Below, in pieces: positions 17,884 to 26,468 of a stretch of DNA of 64,000 nt. The notes under the pieces were generated by a model, which searched no databases, was not told where the DNA came from, and was given only the letters and a program-made list of their open reading frames with translations. The position numbers and the translations under genes are program-made. The stretch is taken from NCBI RefSeq assembly GCF_001956985.1, contig NZ_CP019082.1, positions 1,612,001 to 1,676,000 on the forward strand, in the 5' to 3' direction. The stretch is from Paludisphaera borealis. GTDB taxonomy: Bacteria; Planctomycetota; Planctomycetia; Isosphaerales; Isosphaeraceae. Every line of letters begins with the position of its first letter. The stretch's first letter is position 1.

Positions 17884-19266
17884 TCAGGCCGCCCGGACCG
17901 AGTCGGACCGCGAGCCGCCGTTGCCGCCGCCGCCATTGCCGCCGCTGCCTCCTCGGTCGTCGAACATCCGTTTCACGATATTCTTGTACAGGGAGTTCCC
18001 CTGCTCGATGCTGACGTTGATCATCTCAAGGGCGTCCTTGAGGCTGTTCATCGTCTTGGCGAGCTGCTCCTGGGTCGACCGGCTCGACTTCTCGTAGGCC
18101 GACGCCCACGAGCCGGCGAGGCTCTCGATAGCCGTGGTGGTGCGATCGAGTCCGCGCTTGATCTCCTGGAGCTGCGGATCGGGGGCGTCCGACCGAGCCA
18201 GGGCGTCCTCGATTCGGGAGAGCGAGGCGGCGGACCTTCTCGTCGATTCGCTCAGGTTCCCAAGCGCCTCGAACTCGCCGCCGATCCGGCCGATGGTCTC
18301 GGCGCCTTGCTGGAACGCCGAGAGTGAAGCCGGCATCAGCTCGACCGACGCCGCGAGCCGGCGGATCGGGTCGCTCAGGCTCTGGCTGATCTTCTCCGCT
18401 TCGACTTGAAGCGAGCGGGCGGCCGGCTCGAGGATGGTCGCCAGCTCGGTCCGCAGCCGTTCCAGATGCGGGCCGATCAGCTCGTCGAGCCGCTCGGTCA
18501 TCGGATCGCGGCTGCCGGCGCCGGGCAGGACGTGCTCGACGACCCACCGATCGACCCGCGCCAGGTGCTGCTCGACCAGCCGGAAGATCATGGTTTGAAC
18601 CAGCATCAGCGCGGCGCTCAGGAACAAGGCGAGCAGGGTGCTGTCGAACGCGATCTGAAGGGCTGAGGTCACGCCGGTCAGGTTGCTCAAGAAGGCGTCG
18701 AGGTCCTTGACCATCGGCAAGACCTTGCTGATGTTCATGAGCGCTTTCGAAATGCCTTCGACCGTGCCGATGAATCCGATCACCGGCAGGAGGTAGAGGA
18801 TGTAGCGCGTAAGAGTGAACCGGCCGGCCATGTGCTCCTGGTCAAGGCCCGACGCCTCGCGGTTGACTTCCATCAACTGGCTGGCCGAGGGGCCGCTGAT
18901 CTCACGGGCGTAGCCCACGAGCTGCCGCACGCGGACGGTCAGGATGCGGCCGTCGCGGGTGATCGCTTCGGCGACCGGCGCTGGCTCGCGTGAGCCGACC
19001 CGGCTGAGCGTCTGGCCGATGAACTGGAGCAGTCTGGGCGCGTCTTCAAAGGCTCGCTCGTTGCGCCAGAGCCGGAGAAGCTCGTTGCCGAGGGTCAACA
19101 CCGCCCAGAAGTAGATGGCCGTCCCGACGTACTGCTCCCAACCACGCTCGAACATGAGCGTCGGGTTGAAAACCATGAGGCCGATCGGGAACAAGAGCGC
19201 CAGCACGAGCATCGCCGACGCGGTGAGATAGCCCAGCCGTGGGGAACCTGAAGCGCCAGTCGCCAT
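17884..19266 (-). CDS. MotA/TolQ/ExbB-family proton channel-like protein with long coiled-coil tail
   Basis: 460 residues. Two N-terminal membrane helices (about 11-34 and 46-62) are followed by a cytoplasmic loop, then the paired channel helices. The first channel helix has YLLPVIGFIGTVEGISKAL, the P-x-x-G-x-x-GTV signature, and the second has TSALQIAFDSTLLALFLSA with the conserved pore Thr. From about residue 235 to 430 the protein is a long amphipathic coiled coil, ending in a Gly/Asn-rich tail (GGSGGNGGGGNGG). Typical ExbB proteins are half this length. A cytoplasmic tail on such a stator is known from ZorA of Zorya systems. Ion conduction is inferred from family. Confidence 0.8.
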   Translation of the reverse strand: MATGASGSPRLGYLTASAMLVLALLFPIGLMVFNPTLMFERGWEQYVGTAIYFWAVLTLGNELLRLWRNERAFEDAPRLLQFIGQTLSRVGSREPAPVAEAITRDGRILTVRVRQLVGYAREISGPSASQLMEVNREASGLDQEHMAGRFTLTRYILYLLPVIGFIGTVEGISKALMNISKVLPMVKDLDAFLSNLTGVTSALQIAFDSTLLALFLSAALMLVQTMIFRLVEQHLARVDRWVVEHVLPGAGSRDPMTERLDELIGPHLERLRTELATILEPAARSLQVEAEKISQSLSDPIRRLAASVELMPASLSAFQQGAETIGRIGGEFEALGNLSESTRRSAASLSRIEDALARSDAPDPQLQEIKRGLDRTTTAIESLAGSWASAYEKSSRSTQEQLAKTMNSLKDALEMINVSIEQGNSLYKNIVKRMFDDRGGSGGNGGGGNGGSRSDSVRAA

Positions 19267-19679
19267 CCTTGGAATGTCCTTCCTTGAGATCCGACTCGAT
19301 CATGAAAGACCGCCGCAAGACGGCCCCGACCTCGAAAGCTGGATCCGCCGAGAATCGCTACGACCTCTACCATCTCTCACATCGGTGCAACCGTTCCGCC
19401 GACTTGAGAGTTCTTCGAGCGGAATTTTTCTTGTGCGCTTCGTCGCCGGTTCACCGTTCTCCTTCGAGGCCGGCGCGGCGAGAAACCGCAGTTGTCGAAC
19501 GTCGCGGCTTGTTGTATTCCATGGGCCGGCCTCGGTCCACATCGATCATCGACCGGTTCGGCCGAATTTCGCGCCCCGCGGAAAACTGAATGATCTTTCA
19601 TGTTCGGCGACATGGATGTCGGCCGCACGGTTGATCGCGCACTGCATCTGGCGCGGGTCTCAAGGAGGAGGGTCGAACG
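19267..19679. other. Intergenic region of 413 bases between divergent genes
   Basis: This region separates the minus-strand channel-like gene from the plus-strand sulfatase gene and must hold both promoters. A strong ribosome binding site, AAGGAGGAGG, ends 9 bases before the sulfatase ATG at 19680. Short open frames cross the region but lack coding character. I see no RNA gene or repeat. Confidence 0.6.
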
Positions 19680-21608
19680 ATGACGAGCCTGCGGATGAAC
19701 CCGCGCGGCGAATGGAAAGCCGATCCCCGCGACGCCCTCGGGCGTCCTTCGGGCCATTCGGCCGCCGAGTGGTCGCTCTCTCCTCTCAAGCTCACGATGC
19801 TGGCGGCGCTCTTCGGCCTCTTCACCGGCGGCCTCGAGTTGGTCCAGTGGCTGATCCGCAACGCGATCACCGGAGGCGTCTCGCTGGGAAGCTTTCAGAT
19901 GAGCCGTCACTTCGTCTGGATGATCCCGGCCTCGAACCTCTCGATCTTCCTCGTCTCAGGGCTGGCGCTGGGTGGTCTCGCCTGGTTTCGACCCCGGTTG
20001 GCGACCCGGCTGGCGGTTCTGGTCTTCGGCTTCCTCTGCTTTCTGGCGTTGCTGCTCACGATCCCGGGCTTGTACGGGTTGGCGGCCGTCTCACTCGCCG
20101 GGGGGTTCGGCACGTTGATCGCGCGGCGGTTCGCGGCCCAGCCGGCGCGGGCGCTGTACATTCTCGCGTACTCGTTGCCGGTGCTTGGGGTTGCGGCCTT
20201 CAGCCTGGCCGGCTGGGACGTGAGCCAGGGGAAGCTCGCCGATCGTCCGCTCAATGCCTCGGCGGCCCCGGTTCGAGCCGAGTCGCCCAACGTCCTCTTG
20301 CTCGTACTCGACACCGTTCGCGCCGAGAGCCTCAGCCTGTACGGCTGCGACCGCGATACGACGCCGAATCTCGCCCGGCTCGCCAAGCGGGGAATCCGCT
20401 TCGAGCAGGCCCGATCCACCGCGCCCTGGACGCTCCCCTCGCACGCGAGCATGTTCACGGGGCGATGGCCGCATGAGCTGAAGGTCGGCGAGAGCCGCCC
20501 GCTCGATTCGACTTATCCCACGCTCGCGGAATACTTGACGGGCCACGGCTACGCGACCGGCGGGTTCATCGCCAATACCTTCTTCTGCAACGCCTGGTTC
20601 GGCCTGGGGCGCGGCTTCGACCACTACGATGATTTTTACGAGGAACAACTGGCCGTCTCGGTCGGCGAAACGCTGCGATGCTCGTCGCTGGGCCGGCTGA
20701 TCGTCCGCCTGCTCCGCGACCCGTTCGGCGTCGATCGCCGCCGCAAGGACGCCTCGCAGATCAACGGCGACTTTCTGGCCTGGCTCGAAAAGCAGAAGGG
20801 CCAGCCGTTCTTCGCCTTCATCAACTACTTCGACGCTCACACCCCTTACGTCTTGCCCGAGGGGGCCGAGCATCGTTTCGGTCGACCGCTTCAGAACGAG
20901 CAGGAAGTCGCGACCATCCAGGGATGGGACGCGCGGTCGCGGACGAGCGTCACCGACGCCGAGCTGACCCTGACCCGCAACGCCTACGACGACTGCCTCG
21001 CGTACCTCGACGCCGAGATCGGCAAGCTGTTCGACGACCTGGAGCGGCGCGGCGTTCTCGACGACACGATCGTGATCCTCACGTCGGACCACGGCGAGAA
21101 CCACGGCGAGCACGGCCTCATCGGCCACGGCCGCAGCCTCTACGATCAGGAGGTCCACGTTCCGCTGCTCGTGTTCCTGCCCGGCGGAGCGCACGCGGGT
21201 GAGGTCGTCGCCGATTCCGTCAGCCTCCGCGACATTCCCGCCACGGCCGTCGATCTGCTCAAGCTCAAGGACGGCTCGCCGTTCCCCGGCGTTTCACTGG
21301 CCCGATGCTGGGAGAGCCCCGGTGACGCGGCCGCGGCGGACGTCCCCGTCCTGACCGAGGTCCTGCTCCGCGACCAGATCTCGAAAAATCCCAACCGCCC
21401 CCCCGCCTGGCGCGGGCCGATGTACTCGATCGTCGCCGAAAATCAAACCTATATCCGCAACGCCGACGGTCAGGAAGAGCTGTACGACCTTCGCAGCGAC
21501 CCGGCGCAGGCACGCGACCAGGCCGCCTCGGCCGAGTCGGCGGACGTTCTCCTGCGGATGCGCGAGCGCCTCAAGGCGCTCGCGCCGCAAGTCCCTCAAG
21601 GCAATTGA
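19680..21608 (+). CDS. Membrane-anchored sulfatase/alkaline-phosphatase-superfamily protein
   Basis: 642 residues. The N-terminal 200 carry about four or five membrane helices, and the rest is a sulfatase-fold domain. The first metal Asp is D211 in LLLVLDTVRAESLSLYG. The position of the usual sulfatase Cys/Ser is Thr251 in APWTLPSHASMFTG, so the C/S-x-P-x-R sulfatase signature is absent. The second metal site is TSDHGENHGEHG. Thr nucleophiles are typical of phosphoglycerol and phosphoethanolamine transferases such as LtaS, so a phosphotransferase or phosphodiesterase is as likely as a sulfatase. The start is fixed by AAGGAGGAGG. It stands alone. Confidence 0.85.
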   Translation: MTSLRMNPRGEWKADPRDALGRPSGHSAAEWSLSPLKLTMLAALFGLFTGGLELVQWLIRNAITGGVSLGSFQMSRHFVWMIPASNLSIFLVSGLALGGLAWFRPRLATRLAVLVFGFLCFLALLLTIPGLYGLAAVSLAGGFGTLIARRFAAQPARALYILAYSLPVLGVAAFSLAGWDVSQGKLADRPLNASAAPVRAESPNVLLLVLDTVRAESLSLYGCDRDTTPNLARLAKRGIRFEQARSTAPWTLPSHASMFTGRWPHELKVGESRPLDSTYPTLAEYLTGHGYATGGFIANTFFCNAWFGLGRGFDHYDDFYEEQLAVSVGETLRCSSLGRLIVRLLRDPFGVDRRRKDASQINGDFLAWLEKQKGQPFFAFINYFDAHTPYVLPEGAEHRFGRPLQNEQEVATIQGWDARSRTSVTDAELTLTRNAYDDCLAYLDAEIGKLFDDLERRGVLDDTIVILTSDHGENHGEHGLIGHGRSLYDQEVHVPLLVFLPGGAHAGEVVADSVSLRDIPATAVDLLKLKDGSPFPGVSLARCWESPGDAAAADVPVLTEVLLRDQISKNPNRPPAWRGPMYSIVAENQTYIRNADGQEELYDLRSDPAQARDQAASAESADVLLRMRERLKALAPQVPQGN

Positions 21609-21658
21609 GGCTGTCCTCGCCCGGTCGAGGCGACGGCGGCCCGAGTCGGGAGGAAACG

Positions 21659-22275
21659 TCAACCGTTCTTCTTGAACTGGTGCCAATACGATTGAATGGC
21701 CTTAGCTGCATCCGGTTCGCCGGAATAGCTGTCGAAGAAGGACAGAAAGTCGAGAACCGCCCCGGACGGAGCATGGTTGAGCGACTTGGAGCGCTCCGGC
21801 TCGAACGCATCGGACAGTTCCAGCGACCAGATGACCCGGTCCGGGGTAATCGAATCAGACGACCGCCAATTCTCGAGCGACCAGCACAGGAACGCCGGGA
21901 GGTAGAATCGCCAGCCTTCGACGTCGAAAAAGCTGAGGGTGGAGAATCCAGACTCTATCTTCCAGCCTGGAACTTCGGACCAGTGAACTTCTGGGTCTTT
22001 TCTCTTGCCGCAAGCCATTTCGCCTCGGTGTCGTAACACCCTTCGAGATGGCCTTGGTGAAGAGTGTAGCCGCTGCCGCGCTTGACGTCGGCAAAAGCTC
22101 GATGGATTTTTTGGACGAGTTCGGAGATGTCGCGGAGTTCCTGGTCGGACTGCGCCGCTGGGTATTCGGCCCCGCCAAAGTTGCGGTTGCACTCGGGGCA
22201 ATACTCCCACTCGTATTCCCACGCGATGCCGCAGTGGCGGCATTTCATCCATAGCCGGTCGGGCCGTGGGGACAT
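21659..22275 (-). pseudogene. DUF6714-like gene with N-terminal zinc ribbon, broken by a one-base frameshift
   Basis: The gene starts at ATG 22275 with GAGGAGG seven bases upstream. The first part encodes a zinc ribbon, CRHCGIAWEYEWEYCPECN, and a helical segment ending GCYDTEAKWLAAREK. The frame then runs to a stop after about 107 residues. In the neighbouring frame the same protein continues as DPEVHWSEVPGWKIES and FFDVEGWRFYLPAFLCW to a stop at 21659, the typical C-terminus of DUF6714. One extra A in the run at 21998-22001 (T's on the plus strand) would join them into about 205 residues. A real mutation and a homopolymer sequencing error cannot be told apart here. Confidence 0.75.
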
Positions 22276-22345
22276 CAGCGGCCTCCTCGGATTTCTCGTC
22301 GAGACGCTTCCGAGTAGGCGGCTGACGACTCCATGGCACCGGGCG

Positions 22346-24739
22346 TCACTTCGCGGCAGTCGCCTTGTTCGAGTTCGACTCGGGCTTTTTCTCGGTCGAT
22401 CCGGCGTCCTGGCGGAGGATGACGACGCGGTCGTGGAGGATGGCGACGAGGTCGGTGCGGCCGTCACCGTCGACGTCGCCGAGGGCCATGTCGCGGGGCT
22501 CGATCATGTCGCCGCCGCCCCGGAACGACTTGCGCTCGAAGAGTTTGAAGGTTGTGGCGTGCAGGAGTTCTTCGTCGCCAACGTAGCTGGCGATGTCGAG
22601 CGACTGTTCGGCCACGTCGGTGAAGACGACGTCGGGGACGCCGTCGCCGTTGAGATCGCCGGTGATCAAGTCGGCCAGGCGGGCCTCGTTGCGCTTGGGT
22701 TCATAGCTGGCGATCTCCTTGAGGCGCTGGCCTTTGTCGCCGGTCTGGAGCACGGCGAACCGATCGCTGCCGGCGATCAAGAGGTCGTCGCGGCCGTCGC
22801 CGTCGAAGTCGGCGACGTGCAGGCCCTCGAAGTTGATCGAGCCCACCGAGAGGGTTCCGGTCTGCCGGTAGACGCCGTCCTTGGGAGTGAGGAACAGCAG
22901 CGACTTCGAGGTGCGGTCGAGCAGGACGACGTCGGCGCTCCCTTCGCCGGTGACGTCGAGCGCCGCGGCGCCCTGGATCTGGACGGCGGCGCGGCCGGCG
23001 TTGTACTGGTCCTTGATCTCCCACTGGCCCTTGGCGTCGAGCACGATGTGCCGCGCGAAGGTGTTCTGGGCCACGATCAGGGCGGGCCCCTTGAGGTTCA
23101 TCACGCTCAGGCCGGAGGGCGTGGCGCCGCCGAGCGGGCCGAGGCTGCCGCCGAACGGGGCTAGGGAATGATCCTTGGGCTGGCCGAGGAGCAGGACCGG
23201 CGAGCCGAACGCGCTGAAGATGATGATGTCGGTCTCGCCGTCGTTGTTGACGTCGAAGGCGCGGATGGCCGTCGGGGCGCCCGAGAGGCCCGTCAAGGGG
23301 ACGGACTCGTTGGGGCCGAACTTCCGTTCGGCGAACTCGCCCGAGTCGCCGCGGCGGATCGCCCGCAGCTCGAAGCTGTCGGCGCCCGGCTTGGTGCGCG
23401 CGGCGTAGACGATGGCGGGGGTGGACGCCTTGTCGAACTGGGCCAGGCCCATCGCGATGGGTTCGCCCTTGATCGGCAACGGCGTGGGGAAGCCGAGGCG
23501 GCCGTTCTCGAACTGGCTGCGGCCGATCTGCTTTTCTTGCTCGGAGAGGACGTACGCCTCGTCGCTTCCGTTCTTGTCGAGGTCGGCGAGGACCACGGCC
23601 TTGCCGCCGAGCAGGCCGGGGAACGACTGGCCGGTGTTCAGCCCCGACTTGCCGCTCTGGCGGTAGACCCAGACCTGGGCGTTGGCGGGGTCGGTGACGA
23701 GCACGTCCTTCTTCTTATCGCCGTCGAGGTCGCCCACGGCCAGGGCCCGGCCGCGGTCGCTCCCTTTCGGAAGTCCGAAGAAAATCAGCCGTCCCCACTT
23801 GTTGGCGTCGTCGGTCGACGACTCATCGAGCGTGTAGACCTTGCCCCGGCCGGACGTGTTCTCGATGGTGAGCACCTCGACGCCCGGCATGCCGTCGATC
23901 TGGCCGTACGTGATCGCCCGGGGGCTCTCGACCGCGAACCGCTGTTCGGGCCCCAGCTTCTTATCCTTGGTGGCGAACCGGACGTGGATCGGGTGGTCGG
24001 TGCCGCTGTCGAGGATCAGCAGGTCGGAGGCTCCGTCGCCGTTGAGGTCGTGGATCTTGACCATCCGGGGGTTGCTCGCGGTGTGCGGGACCCGCTCGGG
24101 CTCGGTCAAGACGCCGGGGGCCGTCTGATAAATCAGGATCAACTCGTTCTCGGCGATCAGCGCGACGTCGTCGCGGCCGTCCTGGTCGAGGTCGCCGACG
24201 GCCAGTGAGTTCGACCCTTCGACCGCCTCGCCGCTGTGGATCCGCTTCGGATTGCCGAACTTGCCCGGCCCTTGGTTGAACAGGATTTCGACCTCGGCGG
24301 GGGTGCCGTAGTACACCAGGTCGGGTTTGCCGTCGCCGTTGAAGTCGCCGACGTCCAGGCTGACGATCTCCTTGTTGACCGAGATGCTGGCCAGCCGCAT
24401 CCGCTTGTCCGACTCAAGGTCGTTGGCTTCCTTGCGGAACGGCCGCGCGTCGGCCTCGCCGGCCGGCAGCTTGGTCGAGAGCAAGAGGTCGATCCGCGAC
24501 CGGGCGTTGTTGCCCACGATCACGTCGCCGATCTTGTCGCCGTCCAGGTCCCGGACCACCAGGTTGCCGATCCGCCGCTCCAGCTTGTAAAGCTCCAGAG
24601 GCTGAAACCCGAAATAGTCGGCGAGCTTCGACTTCGCGGCGGGCTCTTGCGCCTCGACCGGGGTGGGGCGTCCGACGATCACGAGTCCCAGGAATAAAGG
24701 GATCAGGACGACCGGGCGAATCTGCGGGAGCATGGTCAT
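22346..24739 (-). CDS. Secreted FG-GAP/VCBS repeat protein
   Basis: 797 residues. A signal peptide (LIPLFLGLVIVGRPTPVEA) leads a protein made almost wholly of beta-propeller FG-GAP/VCBS repeats. I count about ten calcium-binding D-x-D-G-D-x-x-x-D-(V/L) motifs, such as VRDLDGDKIGDVIVG, VGDFNGDGKPDLVYY, VGDLDQDGRDDVALI, IHDLNGDGASDLLIL and LGDVDGDGRTDLVAI. It is presumably exported and structural or ligand-binding; no catalytic domain is seen. The C-terminal 15 residues are polar and Lys/Asn-rich. It runs in the same direction as the DUF6714 gene but 70 bases separate them. Confidence 0.88.
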   Translation of the reverse strand: MTMLPQIRPVVLIPLFLGLVIVGRPTPVEAQEPAAKSKLADYFGFQPLELYKLERRIGNLVVRDLDGDKIGDVIVGNNARSRIDLLLSTKLPAGEADARPFRKEANDLESDKRMRLASISVNKEIVSLDVGDFNGDGKPDLVYYGTPAEVEILFNQGPGKFGNPKRIHSGEAVEGSNSLAVGDLDQDGRDDVALIAENELILIYQTAPGVLTEPERVPHTASNPRMVKIHDLNGDGASDLLILDSGTDHPIHVRFATKDKKLGPEQRFAVESPRAITYGQIDGMPGVEVLTIENTSGRGKVYTLDESSTDDANKWGRLIFFGLPKGSDRGRALAVGDLDGDKKKDVLVTDPANAQVWVYRQSGKSGLNTGQSFPGLLGGKAVVLADLDKNGSDEAYVLSEQEKQIGRSQFENGRLGFPTPLPIKGEPIAMGLAQFDKASTPAIVYAARTKPGADSFELRAIRRGDSGEFAERKFGPNESVPLTGLSGAPTAIRAFDVNNDGETDIIIFSAFGSPVLLLGQPKDHSLAPFGGSLGPLGGATPSGLSVMNLKGPALIVAQNTFARHIVLDAKGQWEIKDQYNAGRAAVQIQGAAALDVTGEGSADVVLLDRTSKSLLFLTPKDGVYRQTGTLSVGSINFEGLHVADFDGDGRDDLLIAGSDRFAVLQTGDKGQRLKEIASYEPKRNEARLADLITGDLNGDGVPDVVFTDVAEQSLDIASYVGDEELLHATTFKLFERKSFRGGGDMIEPRDMALGDVDGDGRTDLVAILHDRVVILRQDAGSTEKKPESNSNKATAAK

Positions 24740-25114
24740 CGAACGATTCTCATTGGGCGACGGTTTGAAACCGAGAATCCATAGCTCGGCCTACCATCCA
24801 CCCAGACTACGGGCCCGGCGTGACAAGGGCAAGTGAGGGAAGTTTCCCGGATGAGGAAAGCAAGACGGCTCCGCCGCCGCCAGACCCGCGCCCGATCGCG
24901 TGGCTTCAGAACAACGCATCGACGTTCTTTGACAAAGCCTCGGTTCGTGACCTAGGTTTCCATTGATACTGGTGAGGGAGTCGACGAGGCGAGCCGATCA
25001 GGTGCGGCGAGCCGCCATTCGGCCCCCTCCGCCAGTAGATGGGAAGCGATGCACGACTTCGTTCGTCCGAGTCGATTCTCTCTGGATTGAAAGCGATCAC
25101 GAAAGGAGCATGCG
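24740..25114. other. Intergenic region upstream of the Flp pilin gene
   Basis: 375 bases between the divergent FG-GAP gene and the pilin gene. TTGACA at 24929-24934 with TAGGTT eighteen bases further on (24953-24958) is a weak candidate for a housekeeping-type promoter driving the pilin; this is only a pattern match. AGGAG at 25104-25108 is the pilin ribosome binding site. I see no RNA gene here. Confidence 0.4.
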
Positions 25115-25294
25115 ATGCGAGACATGATTACGAAAGTTCAGCGGTTCGTGGTAAGTGAAGACGGCCCGACCGCCGTCGAGTACGCGGTCATGCTGGCCCT
25201 GATCCTGGTTGCCTGCATCACGGTCGTCGGCACGCTGGGTACGAGCATTTCCAGCACGTTCAACAGCGTCAACTCTGGCCTGAGCGGTAAGTAA
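25115..25294 (+). CDS. flp: Flp/Fap-type pilin prepilin
   Basis: A 59-residue protein starting MRDMITKVQRFVVSEDG. It has a short basic leader, the type IVb processing site G17/PTAVEY with the required Glu-Tyr pair at +5/+6, then a hydrophobic helix (AVMLALILVACITVVGTLG) and a short Ser/Asn tail. The mature pilin would be about 42 residues, the normal Flp size. Prepilin peptidase should cleave after Gly17, and the Tad machine polymerises it into adhesive pili. AGGAG with 6-base spacing supports the start. A strong terminator follows at 25524, before the assembly genes. Confidence 0.93.
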   Translation: MRDMITKVQRFVVSEDGPTAVEYAVMLALILVACITVVGTLGTSISSTFNSVNSGLSGK

Positions 25295-25317
25295 CGACCG
25301 GAGACGCCGCGAGCAAC

Positions 25318-25485
25318 ATGACGCGAACTTCCGTTGACGAGAGAGGGAAAGCCGAGGACGGCCCGGGCCGCGCGTCGTCGCCGAGGCGAATCGCGATCGT
25401 GCTCCTGATCCTCGTGGCCAGCCAGATCGGCGTGCAAGCGATGACGCTCGCCGCTGAGGCGCCGGTTGCCCGCCTCGCCGAATGA
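25318..25485 (+). CDS. Possible small single-helix membrane protein after the pilin gene
   Basis: A 55-codon frame, too short for routine gene calling. It has a polar start with several charged residues, one hydrophobic segment (IAIVLLILVASQIGVQAM) and a short acidic tail. It lies between the Flp gene and the terminator at 25524, so it would be on the pilin transcript. No convincing ribosome binding site is visible, so it may not be translated. It could be a pilus accessory peptide; that is a guess. Confidence 0.4.
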   Translation: MTRTSVDERGKAEDGPGRASSPRRIAIVLLILVASQIGVQAMTLAAEAPVARLAE

Positions 25486-25523
25486 CGGGCGAAGCCATGA
25501 CTGCCGACAATACGATCTCCTCC

Positions 25524-25560
25524 AGGGCGATGCGCCGCTGCCGGCGCATCGCCCTTTTTA
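25524..25560 (+). terminator. Strong Rho-independent terminator after the Flp pilin unit
   Basis: A perfect 14-bp stem (25524-25537 pairing with 25542-25555) closed by a CTGC tetraloop and followed by a run of T's (TTTTTAT). It lies downstream of the pilin and small-ORF pair and upstream of the prepilin peptidase gene, so it should end most pilin transcripts. Confidence 0.92.
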
Positions 25561-25576
25561 TCGTTGAGTATCCGAG

Positions 25577-25736
25577 AGCCCCCGAATGGAAGCCCGAAGC
25601 GCAAGCGAGTGCATGGGTTTGCGTTTGCTGATTCCGCGCGGCTGGCTGGGAATTCACTCGCTTGCGCTTCGGGCTTCCATTCGGAGGGCCGCCTGGGAGT
25701 TCATCCGGTTGCGCTTCGGGCTTCCATTCGGGGGCT
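25577..25736. repeat. Inverted-repeat cluster of a 28-bp element, three copies
   Basis: The unit at 25584-25611 (core GAAGCCCGAAGCGCAAGCGA) occurs as a perfect 28-bp inverted copy at 25655-25682. A shifted version of 25577-25604 recurs inverted at 25709-25736, also as a perfect 28-bp match. Together they can form alternative large hairpins in the leader of the Tad assembly operon. A degenerate pair with the same core is at 55028-55122, so this looks like a dispersed genomic element. Open frames across it are artefacts of the repeat. Confidence 0.9.
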
Positions 25737-25884
25737 TGGAATGAGTGCCGGGCGCTCAGTTGATCTCTGGAAACATGATGCGTGAATTGACAACTCGGCG
25801 GGCGCGACACATGTTTGCCTGAGACGGTTGATCGAAAGCCGTCGACCGCGACTTCCTGTTCTCCAAATTCAAGAAGGCTTCACC

Positions 25885-26427
25885 ATGACGGACATCCCCC
25901 TGGCCGTGGCGTGGCTGGTCACGATCGTGCTGATCGAAGCGGCGATCATCGACGGCCGTCAGCTTCGCGTACCGAACTGGCTGACGTTCCATTTCGCCGC
26001 CGCCGGTCTCGCCTACGCGGCCTGGAGCGGAGGTCGAGAGAGCCTGATCTGGTCGCTCGAAGGGGCCGGCGTGGGCCTGCTGACCCTCTTGCCGCTGTAC
26101 GCGATCGGCGGCATGGGGGCCGGCGACGTCAAGCTGATGGCGGGCCTGGGCGCCTGGATGGGACCGGCCATCACCTTGGGCGCGTTCGTGGCCACGGCGA
26201 TCACCGGCGGCGTCATCAGCCTGGCCATGATCGTGATGAGCGGCGAAGCAGCGCGGCACTGGGCGACCTTCCAGATGCTCGGCCGGGAGATTCTCGTGGT
26301 CCGCGACCCATCGACGCTCGCGATGCGGGCCGCCGAGCGGAAGCCGACCATGATGCTGCTGCCTTACGCCATCCCGATCGCTGTCGGCTCGATCTCCTAT
26401 TTCATCTGGCTCGGTCTCCTGTCCTGA
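25885..26427 (+). CDS. tadV: Prepilin peptidase (A24 family) of the Tad system
   Basis: 180 residues, almost entirely membrane helices. It is an aspartic protease that cleaves Flp prepilin at the Gly site on the cytoplasmic side. The first catalytic Asp is in IDGRQLRVPNWLT (D-x-x-x-x-x-VPN), the second in GGMGAGDVKLMAGLGA (G-x-GD-x-K). It lacks the N-methyltransferase domain, as is usual for TadV/CpaA-type enzymes. ATG 25885 is preferred to 25828 because it begins just before the first helix and has AAGG upstream. It is the first gene of the assembly operon. Confidence 0.92.
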   Translation: MTDIPLAVAWLVTIVLIEAAIIDGRQLRVPNWLTFHFAAAGLAYAAWSGGRESLIWSLEGAGVGLLTLLPLYAIGGMGAGDVKLMAGLGAWMGPAITLGAFVATAITGGVISLAMIVMSGEAARHWATFQMLGREILVVRDPSTLAMRAAERKPTMMLLPYAIPIAVGSISYFIWLGLLS

Positions 26428-26468
26428 TCTGATCCTCGAACCTCACCGTCGCCGAGGGGGATGAAACC

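Noticed and set aside
17029-19266. Calling the pair a Zorya defence system
   Set aside because: No ZorC/D/E-like genes are adjacent and the partner lacks an OmpA domain; only a stator-like resemblance is supported.
25097-25810. Minus-strand frame covering the Flp pilin and repeats
   Set aside because: It runs through a perfect terminator and inverted repeats and is antisense to a clear pilin; no ribosome binding site.
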